A DNA stretch of 64,000 nt from Flavobacterium sp. HBTb2-11-1 (GTDB lineage Bacteria; Bacteroidota; Bacteroidia; Flavobacteriales; Flavobacteriaceae), in NCBI RefSeq assembly GCF_009826975.1, contig NZ_WUMO01000002.1, positions 372,001 through 436,000 of the forward strand, written 5' to 3'. Both the position numbers and the translations under genes were made by a program. Position 1 is the first letter of the stretch; every line of letters starts with the position of its first letter. Below, piece after piece: positions 37,404 through 46,500 of the stretch. The notes under the pieces were generated by a model. That model made no database searches, was not told the origin of the DNA, and was given only the letters and a program-made list of their open reading frames with translations.

Positions 37404-38405
37404 ATGGAAAATAAAAACACGATAACAAGACGTTCAGCCATTACAGGAATGGGGGCTATCTGCCTGACTACTGCTTTTACGCCTGTTCTTGGTGCAGATT
37501 TTACAGGAGACGAAAAAGCAAACATCCTTCCGGAAGATCCTAAGACAAAATATCCTCGTCCGCCTTTCAAAGAGCAGAAGCAACCTTGGCCAGGACTTGT
37601 AAGCAAAATGGATCCCCGTCCCGACCACGGTGAGAAAAGCTATAAAGGATCTGGCAGACTTAAAGGCCGTAAAGCGCTCATTACAGGTGGAGATTCAGGC
37701 ATGGGTAGAGCCGCAGCAATTGCCTACGCCAGGGAAGGCGCAGATGTTGCCATCAACTACTATCCAACGGAAGAGGAGGATGCAAAAGAAGTCATCCAGC
37801 TCATCAATGCAGAAGGAAGAAAAGCTATTGCCATTCCTGGGGATTTAAGAGACGAAAGCTTTTGCAAATCGCTGGTGGAGAAAGCAGTTAAGGAACTTGG
37901 AGGATTAGATATCGTTATTAACAATGCTGCCAGACAGCAAACTCACGACTCCATCTTAGACATTTCCACAGAAGATTTTGATGCGACAATTAAAACCAAC
38001 ATCTATGCCCCCTTCTGGATTATAAAAGCTGCACTTCCTCATTTAAAGCCAGGCTCGTCGATAATAGGAACAAGCTCTGTTCAGGCTTATGCTCCCACCG
38101 AAGATCTCTATGATTACGCACAAACCAAAGCGGCAACCACCAATTATATTAAATCATTAGCCAAACAGCTTGCTCCAAAAGGAATACGAGTGAATGGCGT
38201 CGCTCCAGGTCCTGTGTGGACGCCGTTGCAAGTAAGCGGCGGTGCCACAATGGAGAAGCTTAAAAATTTTGGAGGACAGACACCAATGGGAAGGCCAGGA
38301 CAGCCCGCAGAGCTGGCTTCCATTTATGTGCAATTGGCTGCTGAAGATGCCAGTTACGCCACTGGACAGATCTACGGATCCAGCGGTGGGGAAGGAAATC
38401 CTTAA
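37404..38405 (+). CDS. Tat-exported SDR oxidoreductase, YghA-like
   Basis: A 333-aa protein. It opens with a twin-arginine-like signal (TRRSAITGMGAICLTTAF, ending VLGA). Next is the Pro-rich lead-in typical of the YghA/general-stress SDR group (KYPRPPFKEQKQPWPG, MDPRPDHGEKSYKGSGRL), then the SDR domain: TGGDSGMGRA, NNAARQQ, Ser in IIGTSSVQA, YAQTK, GQIYGSSGG. NADPH-dependent reduction of an unknown carbonyl is expected; the Tat signal implies export with folded cofactor. First gene of the plus-strand stress block. Confidence 0.9.
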   Translation: MENKNTITRRSAITGMGAICLTTAFTPVLGADFTGDEKANILPEDPKTKYPRPPFKEQKQPWPGLVSKMDPRPDHGEKSYKGSGRLKGRKALITGGDSGMGRAAAIAYAREGADVAINYYPTEEEDAKEVIQLINAEGRKAIAIPGDLRDESFCKSLVEKAVKELGGLDIVINNAARQQTHDSILDISTEDFDATIKTNIYAPFWIIKAALPHLKPGSSIIGTSSVQAYAPTEDLYDYAQTKAATTNYIKSLAKQLAPKGIRVNGVAPGPVWTPLQVSGGATMEKLKNFGGQTPMGRPGQPAELASIYVQLAAEDASYATGQIYGSSGGEGNP

Positions 38406-38499
38406 TTACACCTACAAGCTGGACATAGTCATAGAAAAAATCAACCGCAATTACTCAAAAGAATAAAAGATTAGAAGTAAACCACTATATCCGATACTT

Positions 38500-39081
38500 A
38501 TGAAAGCTGTCATACTGCTGGCCACCCTCAAAAACAAAGGCCTTTCCAATACAGAAACGCTTACGGAATTCTTCTGCGGTTTTCTTTCAAAACAGAAAAT
38601 CGAATTTGAAATCATTAGACTTGCGAACCATAAAATTCTTCCTGGAACCTATATACATCTGGAACAGGAGGATGACTGGCCTGCCATTTATGGAAAAATC
38701 CTTAAGGCAGAGATTCTGATCTTTGCCACCCCAATCTGGTGGAACAATCATTCTTCTGAACTCCAGCGCTGCATTGAGCGACTTGATGAAGTGTTTGACA
38801 TCATCAATTCTGGAGAAAATTCTCCTCTAGAAGGCAAAATGGGAGCCGTTATTGTAACTGGGGATTCAGATGGTGTGGAGCATATAACTGGAAATATAGC
38901 CAATTTTTTCACCTGCACCGGCCTTACCCTTCCTCCCTACGCTTCTTTGGGTGTAATCTGGGAAGGTCACAGCAAAGATTCCAAAAAAACAAAAGCCGAG
39001 CTTCTCGATTATTATGCTAAAAATTACAGCAAGGATGCTCAGTCTATGGCAGAGTCTCTGGCAAAAGCTTTAATAAAATAA
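38500..39081 (+). CDS. Flavodoxin-fold NAD(P)H-dependent reductase
   Basis: A 193-aa protein with the flavodoxin-like fold of the NADPH:FMN reductase/WrbA group: FMN loop near LLATLKNKGLSNT, AEILIFATPIWWNNHSSEL (the P.WW loop next to flavin) and GAVIVTGDSDGVEH. No signal peptide. Together with the SDRs beside it, this suggests detoxification of quinones or carbonyls under stress; the substrate is not readable. Confidence 0.85.
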   Translation: MKAVILLATLKNKGLSNTETLTEFFCGFLSKQKIEFEIIRLANHKILPGTYIHLEQEDDWPAIYGKILKAEILIFATPIWWNNHSSELQRCIERLDEVFDIINSGENSPLEGKMGAVIVTGDSDGVEHITGNIANFFTCTGLTLPPYASLGVIWEGHSKDSKKTKAELLDYYAKNYSKDAQSMAESLAKALIK

Positions 39082-39083
39082 AA

Positions 39084-39875
39084 ATGAACTCAAATCAAAT
39101 AGCGGTTCGCAACACAGAATATTTAGCGCATCATATGAAAAAGCATAGCATCCATATTGGAACTTCAGGATGGTCCTATAAACACTGGCATGGTACTTTC
39201 TATCCCGAAAACCTAAAGGCAAAGGATGAATTTTCCTATTACCGCAATTACTTCACGGCAGTGGAAATCAACAATACATTCTATAGGATGCCCACCGATG
39301 AAACCTTTGAGAACTGGGAGAGACAAGCTCCAGCGGATTTTGTGTATGTCATCAAAGCCAGCCGATACATTACACATATGAAAAAGCTTCATGATCCCAA
39401 GGAGAGCCTTCTTATCTTTATGGACAAAGTAAAGCTTTTAGAAAAAAAACTGGGCGCTATACTATTCCAGCTGCCTCCATCCCTTGGTGCCAATCTCAAC
39501 TTGTTGGAGGATTTTCTCATAGCGCTTCCCGCCCACAACCGATATGCCTTTGAGTTCCGCAATAAAGAATGGAATATGCCTGAAGTATATCAGCTTCTTG
39601 AAAAATACAATGCCGGCTTCTGCATATATGAACTTGCCGGCTACAAATCGCCACTGCAGGTCACCGCAGATTTCGTTTATGTCCGGCTGCATGGGCCAGC
39701 TGCCGAAAAATATCAGGGCAACTATACCGAGAGTACTCTTGAGCAATGGGCTGAGATAAGCCTAGAATGGCTAAAAACCAAAGATGTATTTATTTTTTTT
39801 GACAACGACCAGATGGGATATGCAGCATTTAATTCCCTAAAGCTAAAAGAGCTTATCGAACAGAAAATGCTGTAA
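39084..39875 (+). CDS. DUF72 TIM-barrel protein
   Basis: The frame starts 2 bases after the previous gene, but the ATG at 39135 (MKKHSIHIGTSGWSYKHW) matches the family's N-terminus better. DUF72 markers: IGTSGWSYKHWHGTFYP, YFTAVEINNTFYRMP, FVYVIKASRYITHMK, GAILFQLPPS, AFEFRNKEW, FVYVRLHGP, FIFFDNDQMGYA. The family has a TIM-barrel-like fold and no settled function. It is commonly found in stress-gene blocks. Confidence 0.92.
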   Translation: MNSNQIAVRNTEYLAHHMKKHSIHIGTSGWSYKHWHGTFYPENLKAKDEFSYYRNYFTAVEINNTFYRMPTDETFENWERQAPADFVYVIKASRYITHMKKLHDPKESLLIFMDKVKLLEKKLGAILFQLPPSLGANLNLLEDFLIALPAHNRYAFEFRNKEWNMPEVYQLLEKYNAGFCIYELAGYKSPLQVTADFVYVRLHGPAAEKYQGNYTESTLEQWAEISLEWLKTKDVFIFFDNDQMGYAAFNSLKLKELIEQKML

Positions 39876-39931
39876 AAACAACGCTTCTTTACCTTTAAAT
39901 TAAAGCTATTAACAAATAAAAAAAAGAAGCT

Positions 39932-40687
39932 ATGGGGAATCTATCGGATTATTTTGGACGAAACATTGACCGCAGAAAAATTGTCATTACAGGCGGAAGC
40001 ACTGGTATCGGTAAAGCGGTAGCACTTCTGCTTTCTTCCCTTGGTGGAGATGTTTTTATCTTTGGAAGGGATAAGGACGACTTAGATCAGGCACTGGAAG
40101 AAATCCAAGCGCAGGCTGAAGGAAAAGTTTATGGAATTACAGCTGACATCTCCCTCAAAGAAGATATCGAGATGGTCTGGAAAGAGATAGATCAGAGATT
40201 AGGCGGTGTAGATATACTTATTAATAATGCAGCTCTGGGAGCTGATGGAATCATTGAGGAAGAATACGAAAATATCAGATATATACTAGAGACCAATATA
40301 CTTGGATACATCTCCTTTGCCAAAGAAGCTGTAAAAAGAATGACTATACAGCAACGAGGACATATTGTCAATATCGGTTCTATGAGTGCAGAAACGCACG
40401 AAGAAACCGGAACGGTGTATGTAGCCACAAAGTCAGCTGTAAGAGGCTTCAGTGCAGCACTCCGAAAGGAGGTAAATCCACTGGGCATCAAAGTATCTCT
40501 AATTGAACCGGGTGCAGTGAGCAGCGATATGCAGCCAGGAACCAGAGCAGAACACCGCGGGAAAATACAAAAAATGGAAATGCTTGAAGCAGAAGATATC
40601 GCGATGAGTATTCTATTCTGCCTATCACAACCTAAACGATGCGATATTGTGAGCCTTCAGGCACGCCCACATCTTCAGATCATATGA
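39932..40687 (+). CDS. Short-chain dehydrogenase/reductase
   Basis: A 251-aa SDR: TGGSTGIGKA, NNAALGADG, Ser in IVNIGSMSAE, YVATK, and EPGAVSSDMQ. No signal peptide; cytoplasmic. It belongs to the 'YdfG-like' classical group by feel. Last gene of the four-gene plus-strand run begun at 37404. The substrate is unknown. Confidence 0.93.
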   Translation: MGNLSDYFGRNIDRRKIVITGGSTGIGKAVALLLSSLGGDVFIFGRDKDDLDQALEEIQAQAEGKVYGITADISLKEDIEMVWKEIDQRLGGVDILINNAALGADGIIEEEYENIRYILETNILGYISFAKEAVKRMTIQQRGHIVNIGSMSAETHEETGTVYVATKSAVRGFSAALRKEVNPLGIKVSLIEPGAVSSDMQPGTRAEHRGKIQKMEMLEAEDIAMSILFCLSQPKRCDIVSLQARPHLQII

Positions 40688-40699
40688 CCGAACCTTCCA

Positions 40700-40733
40700 T
40701 AAAGAGGCAGGCCTAACTAAGCCTGCCTTTATA
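40700..40733. terminator. Bidirectional terminator
   Basis: GGCAGGC (40706-40712) and GCCTGCC (40721-40727) with flanking A and T stretches. It overlaps the stop codon of the minus-strand DUF892-like gene and ends the SDR operon. Confidence 0.75.
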
Positions 40734-41277
40734 AATTAGGATTATAATGTTCTCGAACAAGATTCCTATTTTCATCCAGTGCTGCATCAAAGTTAATGGT
40801 ATTACCTGCTGCATCAGAGAGTTGGCTGTCAGCATCAGACGCCTGGTTAGCAAAACTTTCAAACAGTTCCTTCTCTTCCGTTTTTTCAAGCGCTTTGGCT
40901 AAGATGCTAAGCATACGGCAACTTGTCATATGGCTGTGCAGCATTTTCTGAAGCCAAGCAATGATTGCGGCATCACGTACTGGGCCTTTAGAAGTCCGCT
41001 CCAATAAAGCAAACCACTCTCTTTGGAAACCGACCGAAGAAAAATTCTCCCTCTGAAAACTTCCCGCAGAAGGCTGTTTTAAATGTTCGACACGCCTGCT
41101 TCTTATTCTTGATAGACTATCAAGCAGAAAGGTAAGACTGCGAGAGGAAGCTTCTTCCTTTATATCTGCCATAACCAACAACAGCATATTCATCTCTGAA
41201 AGCTCCTGAGATGCCAGTGCATCAAATAGTTGCTGCATATTTTGGTGTGTTCTACTTTTTTTTCTTTTGATTTTCAT
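40729..41277 (-). CDS. Diverged DUF892 (YciE/ferritin-like) protein lacking metal-ligand motif
   Basis: A 182-aa protein. The C-terminal part aligns with the DUF892 protein at 47304: KGPVRDAAIIAWLQKMLHSH against QGPVRDAGIIAGSQKIEHYE, and both end in A-x-NTINFDA. In this copy the usual E-H-Y-E becomes L-H-S-H, so ferritin-like iron binding is doubtful. The N-terminal half (ALASQELSEMNMLLLVMADI) keeps the helical pattern. It may be a partner or a decoy subunit of the canonical protein. Homology is seen by direct comparison; function is unknown. Confidence 0.8.
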   Translation of the reverse strand: MKIKRKKSRTHQNMQQLFDALASQELSEMNMLLLVMADIKEEASSRSLTFLLDSLSRIRSRRVEHLKQPSAGSFQRENFSSVGFQREWFALLERTSKGPVRDAAIIAWLQKMLHSHMTSCRMLSILAKALEKTEEKELFESFANQASDADSQLSDAAGNTINFDAALDENRNLVREHYNPNL

Positions 41278-41728
41278 TTCGCACTAATTTTAATTATTCA
41301 AATTTAATTTCTGCAAAAACCTCATTCTTACAGTTTTACCTTTCAAGATTATACAATCTAAAGCGCAACTAAAGTCTATTTTATTCATCATACTTTGAAA
41401 ACAATCTGCAACATGGGAATTACAAAATATTTTCGAATAATTATATAAGAATCAGTATTGACATAGAGATACTTTAGCTCATACCAAAAACTGTTCAAAG
41501 CACCCAATCAAACTGAAAATACTCAGGCGCAATGAATTATTAAATACAGAAGCCCCTAATCACAGCTTCAATTTAAAAACAGATCTGTACATTTTATGTG
41601 TGGCGGGCCTCTCTGTCATGACAGATTATTTTTTATATGATTTGAAATTTATGCGGCTGAGCCTTCTGAGCTTCAGCTAGAAGGTTTGGGTATTAATAGC
41701 AGCATCAAACTGCTTAAAAAAATGCAAT
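41278..41728. other. Intergenic region with a perfect palindrome
   Basis: 450 bases between divergent genes. It holds ATGGGAATTACAAAAT (41413-41428, a variant of the 13388 element), the palindrome at 41612-41625 and an imperfect hairpin (CCTTCT...AGAAGG, about 41660-41685) just before the CheB-like gene. No gene is seen. Confidence 0.5.
41612..41625. promoter_or_regulatory. Perfect 14-base palindrome TCTGTCATGACAGA
   Basis: It stands 103 bases before the CheB-like start. A dyad with no loop suggests a dimeric repressor or activator site. Confidence 0.45.
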
Positions 41729-42535
41729 ATGGACAAACTTGACATAAAAACAGATCAAAATAATGAATTTCCAATAATCGGTATTGCCTGCTGTGCTGCC
41801 TGCTTAGAAAACCTTAAAACTCTTGTAGGTTCATTGACAGAGACAACTGGTTCTTTTATCATATTTCAGGACCTATCGCAACCGCAGCAAAAAAACCTTT
41901 CAGAAATGCTGCAGCAGACTGCTATACTTCCCGTGCAGGAAATTGTCAGTACTGCCGAGATGAAGCCCGGCTATATCTATGTAGTGCCAGAAAACAATTT
42001 CTTAATTCTAGATCAGGGCATCTTAAGGCTCAAACGCTTTACCAGAGAGGAAAAACCTTCAGAATCCCTCGACCAGTTTTTTGGCGCCTTAGCTGAGAAA
42101 TTTGGTAAGGATGCAATAGGCTTGCTTTTAAATTATCCCACAGGAGAAGGAGCTTGGGGGCTTAAAAAAATCAGGGCAAAAGGTGGCTCGACTATCGCTG
42201 TGTCTGATCTGACTGTTCTTCCAATCAGTGATATGGCAGAAACCACATTTGACTATTTCATTAGACCCACTCATACAGCCGATATGCTGGCAACAATTCG
42301 CGCCGTCAAATTAGCTGTCCAAGACCAAAGTACTGAAGCGCAGCAAGCGTATGAGAATATCATAAAGCTGGCAGCCATGAAAAGCAGAACTGCCTTGGAA
42401 CGCTTTAACACCGAAATTCTAAAGCATAAGACAGCCAAACGCATGGTACTCACCAGACAAAAGAGCCTTGTTGGCTATCTGGGAATGCTCAAAGACAGTT
42501 CCTCTGAGCAGGATTGCTATTTTATGAAATCCTAA
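41729..42535 (+). pseudogene. CheB-like N-terminal part of a split CheB-CheR-PAS-kinase protein, catalytic triad lost
   Basis: A 268-codon frame that resembles the CheB methylesterase domain of CheB/CheR fusion proteins. All three catalytic positions are changed. The serine motif GIGASAGG reads GIACCAAC (Ser to Cys22), the QHLSP histidine is Asp48 (FQDLSQ), and the aspartate in SGTGSDG is Glu140 (NYPTGEG). The end (about 225-265) enters the CheR N-terminal helical domain. The frame then breaks; adding one T to the TTTT run at 42520-42523 fuses it to the next frame (CYF-YEILNSPTFFFN), giving about 1080 aa. The CheB part can hardly be an esterase; a structural role or decay is possible. Confidence 0.82.
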
Positions 42536-44970
42536 ACAGTCCGACCTTTTTCTTCAACTCAACTGCATTTGATGTACTTGGCAATATAGCATTCTCTGCT
42601 CTTCTAGAAAATAGCTCCGGGAAAGAACTCCGATTATGGTCTCCAGGCTGCCGAAGTGGCGAGGAGGTTTATTCACTTGCCATTGTTTTGCATGAATATC
42701 TGCAAAGTAGTGGCCATAATAATCTTAGCTTTAAGATATTCGCAACCGATATTTCCCTTAAAAACATCAAAAAAGCTAGAACAGGCATTTATTCCCAACA
42801 GGATATCAAATATGTCGATCAGGTAAGAATGGAGAAATATTTCATAAAAAAAGACAGCAAATGGCAGGTGGGCAGAATCATCCGTGACTGCTGCGTGTTT
42901 GCCGTTCACGATATCACAAAAGATTTTCCCTTGTCAGGAATTGATCTGATTTCATGCCGTAATGCCTTGCCTCTTTTTAGCAAAGAACTCCGTTTACAGC
43001 TTGCCGCTACCTTTCACTATGCGCTTAATCCAGGAGGCTTTCTGCTTATCGCGGAAGAAGATTCCATTCCACAGAGCGAAGATCTCTTTCAAGCCACAGA
43101 AATAAAAGGGCTTTATATAGGAAAAAACACCTATGGACGCATCCAAACCCGCGATTTACTAAATTCTGCAGTAGCTATAACAGAACATCAGAGCGCTACT
43201 ATTAAACATGAGAGTGTGGATGCGGACACAAAAGATTTCAGGAAAATAACTGCCGAACTGCTGGCCGAGCAATATGCCCCAGCCGCAGTGCTGATCAATG
43301 AGCATTTTGAAATCGTACATTTTAATGGAGACACAAGCCCTTTTCTGCAGCCACCTGCAGGAACACCAAACTTTAATATTCTGAATATGGCACATCACGA
43401 GGTGCGTCCTATTCTTAAAAAAGCCATCTTAGATGCCAGATCTGAAAAAAGAAGCCAGCAGCAGAATGCCGTTCTTTCTATTGGTCATAGCACTTACACT
43501 GCCTCTTTTGAAGTGGTATATCTGCCCATGCACAGCGAGCTCTTACTGGTGGTTTTCAGTCGCAAGCCAATCCTAAATAGTGACGAAACGCTAAGAGACT
43601 CCATAAAGGCAGAAATTCCGCCCCATCAAACTAGTTCGAAAGAGTTTAATAAAAAACAAGAGCTATATTTTGAAGAATTGCAAACCACCAATGAAGAACT
43701 CCTGCAGCGCACCCAAGAGCTTGAGCTTCTTAACGAAGAGCTCAAAACCACAGCAGAAGAGCTGCGATCCAATAATGAAGAGCTCTCTTGTACAAACGAT
43801 GAGCTTACAGACAGACGAAATGAACTTTCTGCTTTACAGCAGCTGCATACCTCAATTATCAAAAATCTGAAAGAGCCTCTGATTATTCTGGATCAGAACC
43901 TTATCGTACAAAGTGCCAATCCAGCCTTTTACCGCAGCTTCGGAATACAAGACGGCATGATCGAAGGGCTCTCCATCTTTGATGAACCCAATTCTCAGTG
44001 GATTTCGCCAGAATTTAAAGAGTTAGTGCTGCAAAGGATCAACCGCAAGGAAATGGTGCAGGACACCCAAATCCCTTTGGCATCAGGGCCAACATTACGC
44101 ACCTATATCGTTAATGCAATGGCAATCGAAAACCAACTGCAGCATTGCGTAATGCTTACCTTTAGAGATATCACCTATCTTGAGGAGGCTAAAAAAGAGC
44201 TCTCATTTCAAAAAGAGCAACAGTTAGAGCGTAGCACGCAGCTGGAACACTTTACCGCATCGGCGACCGATAAACTGTTGGATCCAGTACGCAAAATTCA
44301 CATGTTTGCAAAGAAAATAGCCGACTCTGAAAAGTCTCTTACACAGGGAAGCATACATAGTCTGGAACGGATTTTAAACACTTCAAAGAATTTCGAAAGA
44401 CTCATAGAAGACCTTGTGATCTATTTAAGAGTTAATTTCGAGCAGAAAAAACCTAAAAAGACCGATTTGAACCAGATTTTGAGAAAAGTGCTCAATGAAC
44501 TTAAGGGTCACATCAGACAAACCAATGCAATAATTGAATCTGAAGAGCTACCGCAGCTGCTGGTCATTCCTTGCCAGATTAGGCTGCTCTTTGCCCATCT
44601 TATCAGCAATACATTGCGCTTTGCCGACGAAACGTCTGCCCCTATGCTTAAAATCACACTTGACCACATCAAGGATATTTCCCATGAGGTTTCTGGCGCA
44701 TATCCGGAAAACGAATATATCAAACTTTCCTTCAAAGATAATGGAAAGGGTTTTGAGCAGAATTATGAGACCCTAGTCTTTGATCCCTTTTATCAGCTGC
44801 ACCGTAGCGAAAAAAACTATGGTTCTGGACTGGGTCTTGCTTTGGTGCGGCAGATTGCGCTTAACCATCACGGTATAGCTAAGGTCAGCAGCTCTCTCGG
44901 ACAAGGTACAACAGTCAGCATCTATCTTCCAGCGACGGTTTCTTTTGAAGAACAGTGCAGCCCCAACTAA
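42514..44970 (+). pseudogene. CheR-PAS-kinase part of the split CheB/CheR fusion, kinase histidine lost
   Basis: An 818-codon frame without an ATG at its beginning (first codon TTG), so it is normally the continuation of the previous frame. In order: CheR methyltransferase (about 5-215; LRLWSPGCRSGEEVYSLAIV, IFATDIS, DLISCRNALPLF); a PAS-like region (about 240-340); a Glu-rich coiled coil (about 380-445, NEELLQRTQELELLNEEL); a second PAS (about 450-560); a histidine-kinase core. The H-box position reads ATDKLLDPVRKI with Asp586 in place of His, while N, G1 (DNGKGF) and G2 (GSGLGLALVRQI) boxes survive. So ATP binding may remain but autophosphorylation at His cannot. Confidence 0.85.
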
Positions 44971-45086
44971 GATACAATACCGATTGGCTATCTAATTCCA
45001 GCCTCATTGTAGCGCTGGCCATCAGTTAGCAGGCAAACAAACTGCATACTGCACTTTCCTATTTTATAAATTAAAACTTTAAGATT

Positions 45087-45446
45087 ATGAAACCGATCAA
45101 CACTAAAACCCACGGCTATATGGATTACATCATGGGCATCTTTCTGATTGCTTCTCCTTCCCTTTTTAATCTGAATCACGAAAAGCCCGAGAGCAGCGTT
45201 TTTTATGTCCTTGGTGTGGCCACAATTATTTACAGCTTGATAACAGACTACGAGCTCGGATTTCTAAAACTCATCCCCATGCCCATCCATCTGATAGTGG
45301 ATTTTTTATCTGGACTTTTTCTAGTTGCTTCTCCCTGGCTTTTGGGGTTCTCAGAAACAGTTTACGGTCCGCATCTAACTCTTGGAATTATTGAAATTGG
45401 TGCCGCGGTGCTCACAAACACTCAGCCTCAGAAAGAGATTCTCTAA
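45087..45446 (+). CDS. SPW-repeat membrane protein
   Basis: A 119-aa protein with four membrane helices in two similar halves: HGYMDYIMGIFLIASPSLF and the second half VDFLSGLFLVASPWLLGF. The [AS]SP-W/S-L and HG..DY motifs define the SPW family. The function is unknown; it often sits among desiccation or stress genes, as here. Confidence 0.88.
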   Translation: MKPINTKTHGYMDYIMGIFLIASPSLFNLNHEKPESSVFYVLGVATIIYSLITDYELGFLKLIPMPIHLIVDFLSGLFLVASPWLLGFSETVYGPHLTLGIIEIGAAVLTNTQPQKEIL

Positions 45447-45471
45447 AGTAACCCGAAAGAATATCTAACAA

Positions 45472-45500
45472 AAAAAAGCTGCCTTGCAGGCAGCTTTTTT
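45472..45500 (+). terminator. Terminator after SPW gene
   Basis: AAAAAAGCTGCCT (45472-45484) pairs with AGGCAGCTTTTTT (45488-45500) over a 3-base loop. It may serve both strands. Confidence 0.9.
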
Positions 45501-45522
45501 ATTTAAATCACTTCAATTTAAG

Positions 45523-45779
45523 TTAAACCCCTTCGGGCTTATCTTGCGCATCATGCCCATGTTGTTTAACCAGCTTATTATAGATTCCAAGCAACAGAAG
45601 GGTGACGCCCACTGCCCAACAAAAAGAGCAGCGTGTCGCTTGCCTAGGCATTTTAAAGCTAGTGAAGTTCCCATTGCGGCGAGCGAGCCGTAGAGAAACA
45701 GATCTGAAGGCAGCTTTGAAGTCTCTTCTTCAATGGCTTTAGCCGCCGTTCCTTCGGTGTTTTCATTTTCAAATATCAT
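45523..45779 (-). pseudogene. Small membrane protein gene with one-base frameshift
   Basis: It opens MIFENENTEGTAAKAIEEET and a membrane helix (LFLYGSLAAMGTSLAL), then KRHAALFVGQWA. From there the straight frame reads SPFCCLESIISW to a stop at 45513, which looks unnatural. The neighbouring frame reads VTLLLLGIYNKLVKQHGHD to a stop at 45523 and gives a convincing second helix with the YNKLVK end seen in many flavobacterial small membrane proteins. Adding one base near 45615 (coding TGGGC|GTCACC) restores it to 85 aa. Mutation or assembly indel. Confidence 0.7.
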
Positions 45780-46029
45780 AACTATCAGTTTTTAAATTAA
45801 TATCACGCAAAATACATCTTCATGCCAATGTGTGTTTACAGAATTTAAATTCAGTTTTACAATCTGAAAATCAAACAGTTTTCGAAATTTCATAATAGCG
45901 CCAAAACTTATATTGCTATAAATGTTCGCCAAGACCTAAAACTGTAAAATCACGCGTAAAAGATATAACGCTAGCCAAGTAACATTTCCTAACTTGACTC
46001 ATATTTATGATTAATTAAATCCAATAGCA

Positions 46030-46212
46030 ATGAAATTTAAAAAAGGAGAGCTGGTGCAACAGGAATTTGGAGGGCCAGTAATGGAAGTCATTGGCTTTGA
46101 GCCAGATCTCATTGAAAACATCATCACCCAATGGGAGGATGAGAAAGGCACTATTATCAAAGCAAAATTTATGCAAAATACCCTTATTCCAGCATCTTCC
46201 GTAAAAAAGTAA
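46030..46212 (+). CDS. DUF2158 small protein (YodC-like)
   Basis: A 60-aa protein: MKFKKGELVQQEFGGPVMEV, then ITQWEDEKGTIIKAKFMQNT. The 'KKG..V....GGP.M.V' start and W-x-x-x..F..x.L pattern fit DUF2158. Cytoplasmic, beta-barrel-like, function unknown. The terminator at 46233-46260 follows. Confidence 0.88.
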   Translation: MKFKKGELVQQEFGGPVMEVIGFEPDLIENIITQWEDEKGTIIKAKFMQNTLIPASSVKK

Positions 46213-46232
46213 AAAGGTTCCAGAGCCATCAG

Positions 46233-46260
46233 AGAGCGGATTACTTTCCGCTCTTTTTTC
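46233..46260 (+). terminator. Terminator after DUF2158 gene
   Basis: AGAGCGGA (46233-46240), loop TTACTT, TCCGCTCT (46247-46254), then Ts. Confidence 0.9.
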
Positions 46261-46438
46261 TTCCTCAAAAAATGCTACTCAAAATATATAAGATTCAGAA
46301 GAAAGTGCTGAAAATTATATAATTCCCGTGCCTTTAACTATAAGAACAACCTTCCTCTCTCAGATAAATTTGCTATGCTTTCATCTGATGCGGAAAAGTG
46401 AGAGATGAAGAATCAAACTAATCTAAAACAAAAAAAAT

Positions 46439-46470
46439 AGCTTCTCGAGTAGCGGACTCAGAGAGAAGCT
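46439..46470 (+). promoter_or_regulatory. Stable hairpin in the leader of the SET-domain gene
   Basis: AGCTTCTCGAGT (46439-46450), loop AGCGG, ACTC, a 3-base bulge (AGA), GAGAAGCT (46463-46470). It ends 30 bases before the ATG and has no T-tract, so it may affect translation or mRNA stability. Confidence 0.5.
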
Positions 46471-46500
46471 TATAGAGAAAATCACTAAAACTAGTACGAT

